The notes beneath the pieces are model-generated. The model made no database searches. It worked only from the letters and a program-made list of their open reading frames with translations, and was not told the origin of the DNA. DNA of 64,000 nt from contig JABLUY010000023.1 in the NCBI GenBank assembly GCA_013306675.1, positions 160,041 to 224,040 of the forward strand, given 5' to 3'. The DNA is from Thraustochytrium sp. TN22 (Eukaryota; Sar; Bigyra; Thraustochytrida; Thraustochytriidae). Of the stretch, positions 22,347 through 32,208 are shown one piece after another; position 1 is the first letter of the stretch, and every line of letters starts with the position of its first letter. The translations under genes and the position numbers were made by a program.

Positions 22347-22443
22347 AAGACAAGAGGAAAAGACCACGTGTCGTTTCTCGTTCTTTCCGTGCGCTAGCAG
22401 GGGTGGCTGGGTACCCATGACGGCGCATGCTTGCACATTGACG
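22236..22443. repeat. Convergent 3' spacer with (GA)n microsatellite
   Basis: A pure GA dinucleotide tract at 22294-22343 lies between the 3' ends of two convergent genes, probably in the overlapping 3' UTR zone. Confidence 0.9.
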
Positions 22444-23808
22444 TCAGCGGCTAAAGGTGTACAGAGTAAAGGTAGTCTCAGCAATCTCCGGAAAGCGAAG
22501 CGCAAAGTCGGCTGGTGCTTCCCTGAAAGGGTCGTCCAGATACGAAGCCGGGACAGCCTTGCGGTTGACACGGAACGAGGCGGCCTCCATAGCGGCAAGG
22601 AACTCGTGCAGACCGGCGCGGTCGTCGTCAGCTGACACGTAAAAAAAGGTCCCGCCAGAGGGCCCGAGTAGAGCCTGCACAACAGCAACGAGCGGAGCGA
22701 CGAGCTCAACGTCGTAGACAAGGTCCGAACCGACGATGATATCCGTCTCGCCAAGCGCGTCCTGGGGCCAGGTGGCCTCGTCCTTCCAATCGAGAGCATG
22801 CGCGAGGAGGTCGGTGCCGGCCCGTTTCCCGGCGTGCAGACCCACGTTGTGCTCCGTATTGGGAAAGGTGGCCGAGCGCATGTCGGTGACCACTACCTTG
22901 CGCGCGCCTGTGCAGCGGTATGCGACAAGGCCGGGGAGACCGCAGCCGGCGCCGAGCTCGACGACGAGCTTGCCCTCGAAGCGGGCCGGCTTGGCGGCGA
23001 TCCAGCTGCTCAGCGCGAGCGAGGCAGCCCACAGAAAGGCGCCCGTGGTTTTCAGGTCGTCGTTGGCCTGTGCCGTGTCGACGAAGCCGATCTCGCGCAC
23101 CTCAATGTCCTGTCCGCCATAGTGGGCCACACTGCGGCTCGCCTGCACGCGCACTGTTGACGTTCCCGAGGTCCCCCCTGCGGCGGCCCCGGTCTCGGCA
23201 GCGGTGGTGGTGGTGGCGGCGGCGGCGGCAGCAGCAGGTGGCTGCGCGGCGTCCTGGGCGGCGTCCTGATCGGCGTCGGCGTCGGCATCGGCGTCGGCGT
23301 CGGCCTCGGTCTCATCGCCCATCTTCTCGAGCTTCTCGGCGCTGGGGTGCTCAAGGACGGCGGAGAGGATGCGCGCATTGTCAGCGTCCATGGCGAGCGT
23401 CACGCAGGACTTACCCTGGGCGTTCTGGTCCAGAACGTCAAGGTCCGGGACGAGGCTGAGTAAGGCAAGAACTGCGGCCTCCTGCTTGGTGTCGAGTGCC
23501 CAGTGCAGCGGTGAATTGCCGGCGTTGTTCTTAGTGAAGCGCGCGTGCTTGTCCTTGATGAGAAACTCGACGACGCGGGCGTGGTTGTTGGCGCTAGCCA
23601 TATGCAACGCGGTGTTGCCATCGTCGTCGGCAAGGTCCGCGTCAAGGTCTGGCACCAGGGTCCAGAGCAGCTGCAGGTTGTCGAGCTCGTCATAGCGCGC
23701 GCAGTCCAGCAGGTCCGTCCGCGCCGCGGCCTGCTCCTCCTCGCTCAGGCTCGCGAAGGGCCGCGGCTCCTGTTGCTGCTCCTGCTGCTCCTCCTCGTCC
23801 GCAGACAT
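22444..23808 (-). CDS. Ankyrin-repeat / METTL21-like methyltransferase fusion
   Basis: A 454-residue protein starting MSADEEEQQ. Residues 25-165 hold about four ankyrin repeats (DDDGNTALHMASANNHARVV, NNAGNSPLHWALDTKQEAAV). A low-complexity Ala/Asp and Ala/Thr linker follows (about 170-215). Residues 220-454 are a seven-beta-strand SAM methyltransferase of the METTL21/family-16 protein-lysine type: motif I VVELGAGCGLPG near residue 280, the acidic VTDM after it, and GSDLVYD near residue 360, the family's DxxY-type post-motif. These enzymes methylate chaperones or elongation factors; the ankyrin part probably selects the substrate. The frame stays open upstream to 24114 through a Pro/His-rich stretch, which I regard as 5' UTR. 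It is divergent from SYF1. Confidence 0.85.
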   Translation of the reverse strand: MSADEEEQQEQQQEPRPFASLSEEEQAAARTDLLDCARYDELDNLQLLWTLVPDLDADLADDDGNTALHMASANNHARVVEFLIKDKHARFTKNNAGNSPLHWALDTKQEAAVLALLSLVPDLDVLDQNAQGKSCVTLAMDADNARILSAVLEHPSAEKLEKMGDETEADADADADADADQDAAQDAAQPPAAAAAAATTTTAAETGAAAGGTSGTSTVRVQASRSVAHYGGQDIEVREIGFVDTAQANDDLKTTGAFLWAASLALSSWIAAKPARFEGKLVVELGAGCGLPGLVAYRCTGARKVVVTDMRSATFPNTEHNVGLHAGKRAGTDLLAHALDWKDEATWPQDALGETDIIVGSDLVYDVELVAPLVAVVQALLGPSGGTFFYVSADDDRAGLHEFLAAMEAASFRVNRKAVPASYLDDPFREAPADFALRFPEIAETTFTLYTFSR

Positions 23809-24193
23809 GGTGTTGATGTGGTCGAAGTGGTGGTGGCGGTGCGGCGGTGCTGGTGGTCGCGGCGGCGGCGGTGGCGGTGGCAGCGACGGGTCTGCGCCAG
23901 AGCCTGCGCGTGCGCGCAAGAGCGTCTTTGCTTGGCTTGCCTTGGCTTGGCCTCGCCGAGTTAGGTCGCAGTGCCAGTCAGGTCGGCTGGTTGGTACTCG
24001 TACCAGCGCGCGCAATTCTGGTGGAAAGCGCCGCGCTTGGCAGGACGTCGTGGGCAAAAGCGTTGAAGTTGATGCTTGTTTGTTTGTTTGTTTGCCGCTC
24101 AGCTGCGCGGCCACGCAGAAAGGGATCGCCGCGCGGCGCGAGCGGCGCGGGCGCGGGCGCGGGCGCGGGAGCGCGGGCGCGGGCGCGGGCGCG
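23809..24193. promoter_or_regulatory. Short bidirectional promoter
   Basis: This 385 bp separates divergent starts of the methyltransferase and SYF1 genes. It contains a (TTTG)n run near 24078-24093 and a GGGCGC-rich stretch before the SYF1 ATG. No TATA box is evident. Confidence 0.4.
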
Positions 24194-26632
24194 ATGGAGG
24201 CGGCGGAGGAGAGGCTGGTGCGCGAGCCGCACGTGGTGCAGCGGTGGGTGGAGTACCTCGGGTTGCGCGTGGGCGCGAGCTACGCGGTACGCGTGGCCAT
24301 TTACGAGCGTGCGCTGCACCACCTGCCGGGCAGCTACAAGCTGTGGTTCAGGTACTTGGACGAGCGCATCAAGCATGTGCGTGGCAAGCCGCTGTCGCAC
24401 GCGGAGTGGGAGGCGACGAATCAGGCGTTTGACCGCGCGCTCGTGTACATGAACAAGATGCCGCGCATCTGGCTCATGTACGCGCAGTTCCTGCAGTCGC
24501 AGGACCTGATCTCGCGGTGCCGGCTGGTGCTGGACGACGCGCTTCGTGCGCTGCCGGTGACGCAGCACGAGCGCGTGTGGAGTGAGTACCTGGGGTTCGT
24601 GAACAAGCACAAGGAGCTGTGGAAGCTGGGCTGCCACGTGTGGCCCAAGTACCTGCAGTTCGAGCCGCGCAACCGCGAGCTGTACGTGGAGTATCTGCTG
24701 GAGGCGAAGCGCCACGGCGAGGCCATGGAGCAGCTGTCCATCGTCGTGCGCGAGCCTAGCTTCACGTCGCGGCGCGGCAAGACGTTGCACGACGTCTGGG
24801 TGCAGCTTTGCGATCTCATTGTGGAGTTCCCGGCCAAGGCGGCTCTGCTTGGCGTGCACAAGCTGGACGTGGAAGGTATCTTGCGCGGCGGTCTACGGCG
24901 GTTTCCGGACGAGACGGGGCGGCTGTGGTGCGCCCTGGCGGAGTACTACATCAAGCTTGGGCGGTTCAGCTCGGCGGAGGACGTGTACGAGGAGGCGATG
25001 CAGACGGTGCGCACGGTGCGAGACTTTAGTACGATCTTCGACGCGTACACGCAGTACCAGGAGGCGATGCTGACGGCCAAGATGGACCTGTTCGGCGACG
25101 CGGACGACACAGACGAGGACGCCGCCGGCGCGGGGAGCGACGGGGAGGCGGCCGAAGCGGTGAGCGCGCGTCGGCGCAAGACCGCGGCGGCGTCCATCTT
25201 TTACCAGATCAATGCCGGATCCGAGGACCGCATCAACGATGTAGACCTGCGGCTGGCGCAGATGTCCCACCTGATCGACCAGCGGCCGTTCCTGCTGAAC
25301 GAGGTGGTGCTGCGGCAGAACCCGCACAACGTGCGCGAGTGGTTGGCGCGCGCACATCTGTATCGAGACAAGGACGATTTGACCAGCGTGGTGTCAACGC
25401 TGCAGCGCGCGCTGGACGAGGTGAATCCGGCGCTGGCCGTGGGTCCGCCCAGCGATCTCTGGGTGGAGCTCGCCAAGGTGTACGAGGCGAACGACGATGT
25501 GGACGAGGCGCGGCGCGTGCTGGCGGCGGCCTCGGAGAGCCCGTTCCGCGAGGTAGACGATCTGGTGGCCGTGGTGTGTGCGCGCATTGAGCTGGAGATC
25601 AGGCGCGAGGAGCACACGCGCGCGCTAGAGCTGGCCCGCGACGCCGTCAAGCGGCCCTCGGAGCGCGCCATCGCCGAGCGCCTCGCTGCGCAGCGTCAGC
25701 GCCGCGCCAAGGGCGTCGAGGTGGACGCCGCCACCATCGCCAAGGAGCAGTTTCGCCTTCATCAGCTGCTGCACAAGTCCACCAAGCTGTGGAGTCTGTA
25801 CGCGGACCTGGAGGAGTCGCTCGGGACGCTTGAGACAGCGCGCGCCGCCTACCAGTCCATGATGGACCTGAAGGTCGCCACGCCGCAAACTGTGCTGAAC
25901 CTGGCCTCCATGCTACAGGAGAAGGCGCACTTCGAGGATGCCTTCCAGGCGCTCGAGAAGGGCGTGGCGCTCTTTGACTGGCCGCACGTGGCCGACATCT
26001 GGACCGCTTACCTGGCCAAGTTCATCGCGCGCTACGAGGGCTCCAAGATGGACCGCACGCGCGAGCTCTTTGACCAGGCGCTCGCCGGCGCGCCGGCAGA
26101 CCAGGCCAAGCCCATCTTTTTGCTGCTGGCCGACTTCGAGGAGAAGTATGGCGACTCTGCGCGCGTCATGGCGGCCTACGACCGCCTTTGCAAGACCGTG
26201 CCGGAGCAGCAGAAGCTCGACGTCTACCTGGTGGCGGCCGCGAAGGCGCGCGACCTGGTGGGCGTTGCGCGCATGCGGGCCGTCTTTGAGGCTGGCCTTG
26301 AGGACCTGCAGGACCCGGCCTCGCTTCGTGACCTCGCTCTGCGCTTTGCCGAGCGCGAGCGCGACCTCGGCGAGATTGACCGCGCGCGCGCCATTTTCAA
26401 GCACGCCGCGCAGTTCGCCAACCCCCGCACTGTGCTCTCCTTTTGGCAGACATGGCAGGAGTTTGAGGTCAATCACGGCAACGAAGAGACCTACCGCGAC
26501 ATGCTCCGCGAGAAGCGCGCCACGTCGGTGCGCTTCCAGGACACCAACTATGCCATCGAGAATGACGATGCCGACGCGGACGTATCGGCTGCTCCTGTTG
26601 CCAAGAAGGCTCGCACAGACGGCACAGACTGA
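24194..26632 (+). CDS. XAB2: Pre-mRNA splicing factor SYF1/XAB2
   Basis: An 812-residue HAT-repeat (half-a-TPR) superhelical protein matching SYF1/XAB2, a component of the Prp19-associated NTC complex in the spliceosome that is also linked to transcription-coupled repair. Characteristic segments include VVQRWVEYLGLRVG near the N-terminus, YKLWFRYLDERIKHV near residue 50, and repeated W-x-x-Y/L and E-x-x-x-x-R HAT signatures (for example RVWSEYLGFVNKHKELW). The C-terminus is acidic with a short basic KKART cluster. Human XAB2 has 855 residues, so the length fits. I chose the start MEAAEERLVREPH because residues before it in the open frame are low-complexity Arg/Gly/Trp. Its presence implies that the organism still splices introns. 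Confidence 0.93.
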   Translation: MEAAEERLVREPHVVQRWVEYLGLRVGASYAVRVAIYERALHHLPGSYKLWFRYLDERIKHVRGKPLSHAEWEATNQAFDRALVYMNKMPRIWLMYAQFLQSQDLISRCRLVLDDALRALPVTQHERVWSEYLGFVNKHKELWKLGCHVWPKYLQFEPRNRELYVEYLLEAKRHGEAMEQLSIVVREPSFTSRRGKTLHDVWVQLCDLIVEFPAKAALLGVHKLDVEGILRGGLRRFPDETGRLWCALAEYYIKLGRFSSAEDVYEEAMQTVRTVRDFSTIFDAYTQYQEAMLTAKMDLFGDADDTDEDAAGAGSDGEAAEAVSARRRKTAAASIFYQINAGSEDRINDVDLRLAQMSHLIDQRPFLLNEVVLRQNPHNVREWLARAHLYRDKDDLTSVVSTLQRALDEVNPALAVGPPSDLWVELAKVYEANDDVDEARRVLAAASESPFREVDDLVAVVCARIELEIRREEHTRALELARDAVKRPSERAIAERLAAQRQRRAKGVEVDAATIAKEQFRLHQLLHKSTKLWSLYADLEESLGTLETARAAYQSMMDLKVATPQTVLNLASMLQEKAHFEDAFQALEKGVALFDWPHVADIWTAYLAKFIARYEGSKMDRTRELFDQALAGAPADQAKPIFLLLADFEEKYGDSARVMAAYDRLCKTVPEQQKLDVYLVAAAKARDLVGVARMRAVFEAGLEDLQDPASLRDLALRFAERERDLGEIDRARAIFKHAAQFANPRTVLSFWQTWQEFEVNHGNEETYRDMLREKRATSVRFQDTNYAIENDDADADVSAAPVAKKARTDGTD

Positions 26633-27734
26633 TATGAGCCAGACACCACGAGTGACGAGTGACTGAGTCCAGAGAGCGTGAAGCTCGACCTGCCAGGCCA
26701 TGAGAGAGAGACCTATAAACAACAATCAACAATGCAGTGGAACATCAAACCAGAGGGATGTTGGACTGAATTTGCGCTGCATCGCTCTTTGCCACGGCAG
26801 AGGACGCGGCGCTTGCCTTTTTTTTTTTTCTATAAACAATGCAAGCGGCGAAGCGACATGATTCAGGCCCGTGTGTGCTACAGCTGGTACTGACCGGTGT
26901 CCTGCCAGTGCCAGTGGCGGCAAGGCGTACTAGCTCAAGGTTAAATTAATACCTTACCACCCATGCCTTTGTCGTTGTCATTTTCCACCAGATAAGCGAC
27001 GCGGGGAATCTTGATCAAAGCAAAGCTCTTCATTCTTCAAGTGCGCTTGAAGCGTGGGGCGAACGAACAGTGACGACACAGGTCGCCCCGCTGCTGACGT
27101 GACGTGCAAGCAACCCCGGCAGCAAACCTGGAGATGAGCCGTTTTTGTCTTCGAACGACACGACACAGCTGAACATGAGATAGGAAATCCAATGTCTGCA
27201 ATCGCAGAGCGAATGGATCTGAGCTGGTGACGTGACGTGACGTGACGTGACGTGACGTGACGCGAGGCGTGGCGTGGCGTGGCGTGCGCAAGAAGCTTCT
27301 GGCGCTCGGTCTGTCTGGGCGACGTGAACCTAAAGCGCAGAGTGGTGGCAGATCTGCAGGCGGGGAGATTTCGAAGGCGCGACGACTTCGAAACCAACGG
27401 GAAATCGTTGAGGCGCGCGAAAAGCCGAGTTGGCTGGACGAGGCTCGCTGCAGCGATCGGAGCGGCCATTGATCGGGCCAGCCCCGCAGCGGCGGCTGCA
27501 AAGGGCAGCATCCGCGTATAGCCGACTGGCGCGGCGGATGCGGCAGTTGCGGCAAGGGCGGCGCAGGGCGGCGCAGACTCGGAGACTGACCGGCGCGGCC
27601 TTGACAAGGCAAGCAAGGCGAGCAAGCCCGATCGGCGCGGCGGCGGCGCGGCGGCGGCGCGGGCGGCGCGCGTGCGCAGGGCGCGGCGGCGGCGGAGCGC
27701 AGGCCGAGGCCGTCGCGAGCAGCGGCGGGCAGGC
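26633..27734. promoter_or_regulatory. Spacer between two plus-strand genes
   Basis: Two overlapping TGCCAGTG copies lie at 26903-26916. A GTGAC pentanucleotide array (27227-27261) runs into GGCGT repeats (about 27266-27288). The stretch near 27640-27720 is GGC-rich and leads into the PHD gene start. No gene is supported. Confidence 0.45.
27227..27261. repeat. GTGAC pentanucleotide array
   Basis: Seven tandem GTGAC units create overlapping TGACGTGACG motifs. TGACG is the core of CRE/bZIP sites, so a regulatory role is conceivable but not shown. Confidence 0.85.
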
Positions 27735-30470
27735 ATGTGGGCCACGATGAAGGCCCGCGGGAAAGCGCGCGACAGAGCGGCCGTGGACCTGGTGGAGGAG
27801 GACGAGGACGAGGACGAGGAGGTGGAGGAGGAGGACGAGATGCCACGGCGACGACACAATTCGGGGTTGTCGGCGTCGAGGATGTCGCCGCGCGCGGTTG
27901 CCAGCACCAAGGCAAATTCGCAGCGGAAGGACACCATCATCAAGCTGCCCAAGCGACGTGTGAAGGCTGCCGGCGGCACCCCGGAGGAGGAGCAGAGCGA
28001 GGATGACGAGGATGACCACAACGACGACGGCATGATCGAAGAGATGGATGACGAGGTCGATGACGAGGATGACGAGGCGGACGAGGGGAATGACGACAGT
28101 GACGCGAAGGACCAGAAGAAGAACCCGGGCACGTTGCAAAGGACACCAGCGGCGCAAGGCGTACTTCGCAAGCGCACGGCCAGTATCGGCAGCATGCGCA
28201 ACGCCGAGGACATCGCGGCGGACGCGCTGTGCGGCGCGGGCCTGGGCGACGAGGGCGCGGCGCGCCATGCTACGAAGAAGTCGCGACTGGAGGACCGCAC
28301 GAACGCGTCGACCGGGTCGTCGGGCGGCATGGTGGACGACCAGCAGGCGGCCGTGGAGATGGTAGGCGCCTGGGACCCGGCGCGGTCGAGCTGGGCGGGG
28401 AGCTGGCACCAAGTGGACCTGCCCGAGATTGATGCGCCCTTCCAGTACGAGCCGCTGCCGGCGGAGGTGGACGCCGAGATGGTGGAGATGCCGTGCGAGC
28501 TGTGCAAGGGGTCGGATGCCGAGGGCTTTCTGTTCTGCGACCTGTGCGACCGCGGATTCCACATGAAGTGCTGCGGCATCGCGCGCGCGCCGCCGGAGGA
28601 CCAGGACTGGCACTGTACCTCGTGCCAGGCCGTTCTGGACAAGTACAAGATGCCGCTGCCACCGAGTCGGCGGTGGATCGGGTGGTTCCGCATGTCCAAG
28701 AAGATCCACCTCAAGGGCTACCAGTATAAGGAGCGGTTCAAGATCAGCTTCGACTACACGCCGGACGCGGACCCGAGGACGCGGACGGTGGCCACCTTTG
28801 GCGGGCGTGGGAGCAACCGCTATGGCCAGTTCCGCTTCTCCGGCGACATGGTCTTTCGCGACGGCAAGATGGTGCTGCGTTCCTTGAAGCGGTACTTTCA
28901 TGAGTCAGAGCCGGCCAAGCGTAAGCGGCCTGCCTCGATTGACGTTGGCGGCGCCGGCTCGAAACGTTCGGCCGACACTCGCTCGCTGTCGCCCAGCCTC
29001 TCGCCGGCGCCCTCGCCCGACCCGCTCGGCGTGCCGGCGGTGCGCACCGTGTCGACGCGCGGTCCGGCGCCATCCTTGGCGCTCGCCGGCGGCAGCAGCG
29101 GTCACATGAGCGGGCTCGCGATCGACGCGTCCAGGGAAGGCCTTTCGTCGTCGGCGTCGGTGGCGGCGGCGGCGCCGCCGCAGTCGGCCACGTCGAGCTC
29201 CTCTAGCACAAGCAGGGCGAGCTCCTGGGTGAAGGGCCGCAACAGCAGCAGCAGCATGGGCAGCAGCACGGGCAGCAGCATTGGCAGCGGAACCCCGCGC
29301 ATCAAGATTGTCTCCAACGGCGCGGGCAGGTCCTCGGCCTCGTCTGGCTTTGGGGCAAAAGCACGAGAGAATGGCGCGGTCTCGCCGCCACTCGAGCGCG
29401 CCGACGCCTCGCCCGAACCCGAGCGCGGCGGGTTCGCGCAGAATCCGCACCATGCGGCGGCCTCCCAGGCCGCCGCCGCCGCGGCGGCAGCAGCAGCAGC
29501 GGCGGCGGCCGCCGCCGCTACTGCGTCCGCGCCGGCGGCTGGTTTCCGTCTTGACACAAACGACCCGAGCAAGCTTTTGCTGGCCTACAGCGTGTTGTCA
29601 CGGGAACTGCTGCGGATGCGCGGGCCGCGCACCACCCTGGTAATCGCGGACTTGGATTGCATGTTCGTGAATGAGTCGGAGGCGCACAGATGTACGGTGC
29701 CGGACGCCCTGGCAGCGATTGGCGCACTGTCCCCGCAGCTGACCCTTTCGTGGATCTCGGACGTCTCCCGCTGCACGTTGGACCTCCTGTACAAGGCGCA
29801 TGACCCGAGCTACGTGACGAGCGTCCTGCGACGTGCCCAGCTCAGTCGGGACGTGCAGGGCGACATGAACGCGGCGTTGAAGAGCGCCGGCGCCATCTCG
29901 TTGGCGATTTCCAAGCTCTCGAGCCGCGAGCGCGGGGGTGCCGGGCTCGCGACGCCGCCCAGCGCGAGCAACGCAGTCGTGGTCGCCTCAGGCATTTCTG
30001 GGTGCACCGGCATCCACGGCATCACGCCGGGCTCCTCCATGGCCGCCACCTCGTCCGGGTCCGCCCCGTGCTGCCTCTTCAACTTCGTGGCGCATGGCGC
30101 TCTCCTTGCGCATCAGCGCGGCGAACGCGTCGCCGTACTCAGTCTATCTCCCTTTGAGCGTGCGCTCGGCACGCAGGAGATCCTGCGTAAGCGTGAAGGC
30201 ATCTTCTTTGCCTCCGCCTATGCCGCCTCCACGCGTAGGTGGTTTGAGCGCCTTACCGAGGCACTCGACACCCTCAAGGCCTTTCGTCCCACCGTTCTCA
30301 TTGTCGTCCAAGCCTTTGTCAAGCCCGCAGAGTGCCATGCCTCTGTCGTGAGCAAGCTCACGCTCGACCTCATGAACCTGTGTCCGTGCCTCATCTCCGT
30401 TGTCGAAGATGCTCCGGCTCGCCATGGGCCGCTGCTCCAGGCCCACATTGAGGCCCTGCAAGCGTTGTGA
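27735..30470 (+). CDS. PHD-finger protein with degenerate histone-deacetylase-like domain
   Basis: A 911-residue protein. The N-terminus is acidic with Lys/Arg patches (disordered). A PHD finger lies at about residues 254-300 (CELC, CDLC, H, C, CTSC) and should read histone H3 tails. A compact segment follows at about 330-395 (RFKISFDYTP, FGGRGSNRYGQFRFSG, DGKMVLRSLKRYF), a small beta-rich module. A long Ser/Ala-rich linker leads to a C-terminal domain (about 612-911) that follows the class II HDAC fold order: AHDPSYVTSVLRRAQ, AGAISLAI, a CLFNFVAHGALLAH segment aligned with the GFCxFNNVAIAA motif, ERALGTQEI aligned with HHGNGTQ, and FRPTVLIVVQAF aligned with the FxPDxVLVSAGFD motif. The zinc ligands (DxH and D) and the tandem catalytic His are absent, so it should be inactive. 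I infer a chromatin scaffold. Confidence 0.78.
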   Translation: MWATMKARGKARDRAAVDLVEEDEDEDEEVEEEDEMPRRRHNSGLSASRMSPRAVASTKANSQRKDTIIKLPKRRVKAAGGTPEEEQSEDDEDDHNDDGMIEEMDDEVDDEDDEADEGNDDSDAKDQKKNPGTLQRTPAAQGVLRKRTASIGSMRNAEDIAADALCGAGLGDEGAARHATKKSRLEDRTNASTGSSGGMVDDQQAAVEMVGAWDPARSSWAGSWHQVDLPEIDAPFQYEPLPAEVDAEMVEMPCELCKGSDAEGFLFCDLCDRGFHMKCCGIARAPPEDQDWHCTSCQAVLDKYKMPLPPSRRWIGWFRMSKKIHLKGYQYKERFKISFDYTPDADPRTRTVATFGGRGSNRYGQFRFSGDMVFRDGKMVLRSLKRYFHESEPAKRKRPASIDVGGAGSKRSADTRSLSPSLSPAPSPDPLGVPAVRTVSTRGPAPSLALAGGSSGHMSGLAIDASREGLSSSASVAAAAPPQSATSSSSSTSRASSWVKGRNSSSSMGSSTGSSIGSGTPRIKIVSNGAGRSSASSGFGAKARENGAVSPPLERADASPEPERGGFAQNPHHAAASQAAAAAAAAAAAAAAAAATASAPAAGFRLDTNDPSKLLLAYSVLSRELLRMRGPRTTLVIADLDCMFVNESEAHRCTVPDALAAIGALSPQLTLSWISDVSRCTLDLLYKAHDPSYVTSVLRRAQLSRDVQGDMNAALKSAGAISLAISKLSSRERGGAGLATPPSASNAVVVASGISGCTGIHGITPGSSMAATSSGSAPCCLFNFVAHGALLAHQRGERVAVLSLSPFERALGTQEILRKREGIFFASAYAASTRRWFERLTEALDTLKAFRPTVLIVVQAFVKPAECHASVVSKLTLDLMNLCPCLISVVEDAPARHGPLLQAHIEALQAL

Positions 30471-31077
30471 TCAAGGTGGCGGCGTTGTGATGCGTTGTGA
30501 GCAAGAGCATGAGATTCGGCGAAACTCTAGCGGACAGATTTACATAGAAACCCTCGGATCAAGAGCACGCAGCAGGGCCCATACGTGATAACATTCCGGG
30601 TAAAAATGCGATGAGACGTAAGATGACGACGCTGAGACATGGAGAAGAGGCCTTGTTTACGTAAACATGAAAAAAGCCTTTGAGATGATGGCCACACGCA
30701 GAGAAATCAAATCAATCAAAGGAATCGAATCACCAATTCGGAGAGACAAAGAAAGAAAAGAGCAGACATCAAATCTCATCTCCAGGGCATCAGCACGCTC
30801 ACAATCGCAGTGTCAGTTGTCAAGCAGAGCAGGGCATGAGCTCCGTGTCTCCATGTCCTAATGGAAGACGAGAATGCGCAGCAGGCCAGCGGAGCCAACG
30901 CGTCAAGAGAAACACAAGAAAAGCACGGAGAGGGGATGTATCACAATCTTCATGATGAGTAGCAGCTAAGGGCTATGATCTCACGACAACCTCGTCTGCG
31001 CTAGCCGGCCCGAGCGGGATGCACTGAAGCCTCGACCGGGGGCTAGCCCGCGCGGAGCGGGGAAGTTCGTGTTGCGC
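30471..31077. other. Convergent 3' spacer, relatively AT-rich
   Basis: The region lies between the convergent PHD and actin genes. It has lower GC than its surroundings (about 30480-30960), consistent with 3' UTRs. No gene is seen. Confidence 0.45.
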
Positions 31078-31126
31078 TTAGAAGCACTTGCGGTGGACGA
31101 TGGACGGGCCAGACTCGTCGTACTCC

Positions 31127-31158
<32 letters not shown>

Positions 31159-32208
31159 GAGCGAGGCAAGGATGGAGCCGCCAATCCAGACGGAGTACTT
31201 GCGCTCAGGGGGGGCGACGACCTTGATCTTCATGGTCGAGGGGGCGAGGGCGACCATCTCCTTCTCGAGACGGGCGGCGAGGCCCTCGTACATGGTGGAG
31301 CCACCAGACATGACGATGTTGGCGTAGAGGTCCTTGCGGATATCGACGTCGCACTTCATGATGGTCTGGAACATGGTGTCGTGGACACCCTGGGCCTCCT
31401 TGCCGATGAACGAGGGCTGGAAGAGCACCTCGGGGCAGCGGAAGCGCTCGTTGCCGATGGTGATGACGTTGCCGTCCGGGAGCTCGTAGCTCTTCTCGAG
31501 GGCCGAGGACTCGGCGGCGAGGCGCATCTCCTCGTCGAAGTCCTGGGCGACGTAGGCGAGCTTCTCCTTGATGTCACGCACAATCTCGCGCTCGGCGGTG
31601 GTGGTGAAGGAGTAGCCGCGCTCGGTCAGGATCTTCATCATGTAGTCGGTGAGGTCGCGGCCGGCAAGGTCGATGCGGAGCACGGCGTGCGGGAGCGCGT
31701 AGCCCTCGTAGATGGGCACGGTGTGGGTCACACCATCACCCGAGTCGAGGACGGCACCGGTGGTGCGGCCCGAGGCGTACAGGGAGAGCACGGCCTGGAT
31801 GTTGACGTACATGGCCGGGACGTTGAAGGTCTCGAACATGATCTGGGTCATGCGCTCGCGGTTGGCCTTGGGGTTGAGGGGGGCCTCCGTCAGCAGGACG
31901 GGGTGCTCCTCCGGGGCGACGCGGAGCTCGTTGTAGAAGGTGTGGTGCCAGATCTTCTCCATGTCGTCCCAGTTGGTCACGATGCCGTGCTCGATCGGGT
32001 ACTTGAGCGTGAGGACACCACGCTTGGACTGGGCCTCGTCACCGACGTAGGCGTCCTTCTGGTCCATGCCGACCATGATGCCCGGGTGCTTGGGGCGGCC
32101 CACGATGGACGGGAAGACGGCGCGGGGCGCGTCGTCACCGGCGAAGCCGGCCTTGCACATGCCGGAGCCGTTGTCGACCACGAGGGCCTGGACCTCATCG
32201 TCAGCCAT
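31078..32208 (-). CDS. ACT1: Actin
   Basis: A 376-residue conventional actin, full length and without an intron. Visible signatures: [20 protein letters not shown] at the N-terminus (phosphate-binding loop 1), [25 protein letters not shown] (loop 2), [10 protein letters not shown], and the invariant C-terminal [20 protein letters not shown]. The ATG is supported by the [14 protein letters not shown] start. As a highly expressed gene it uses almost exclusively G- or C-ending codons. Confidence 0.98.
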
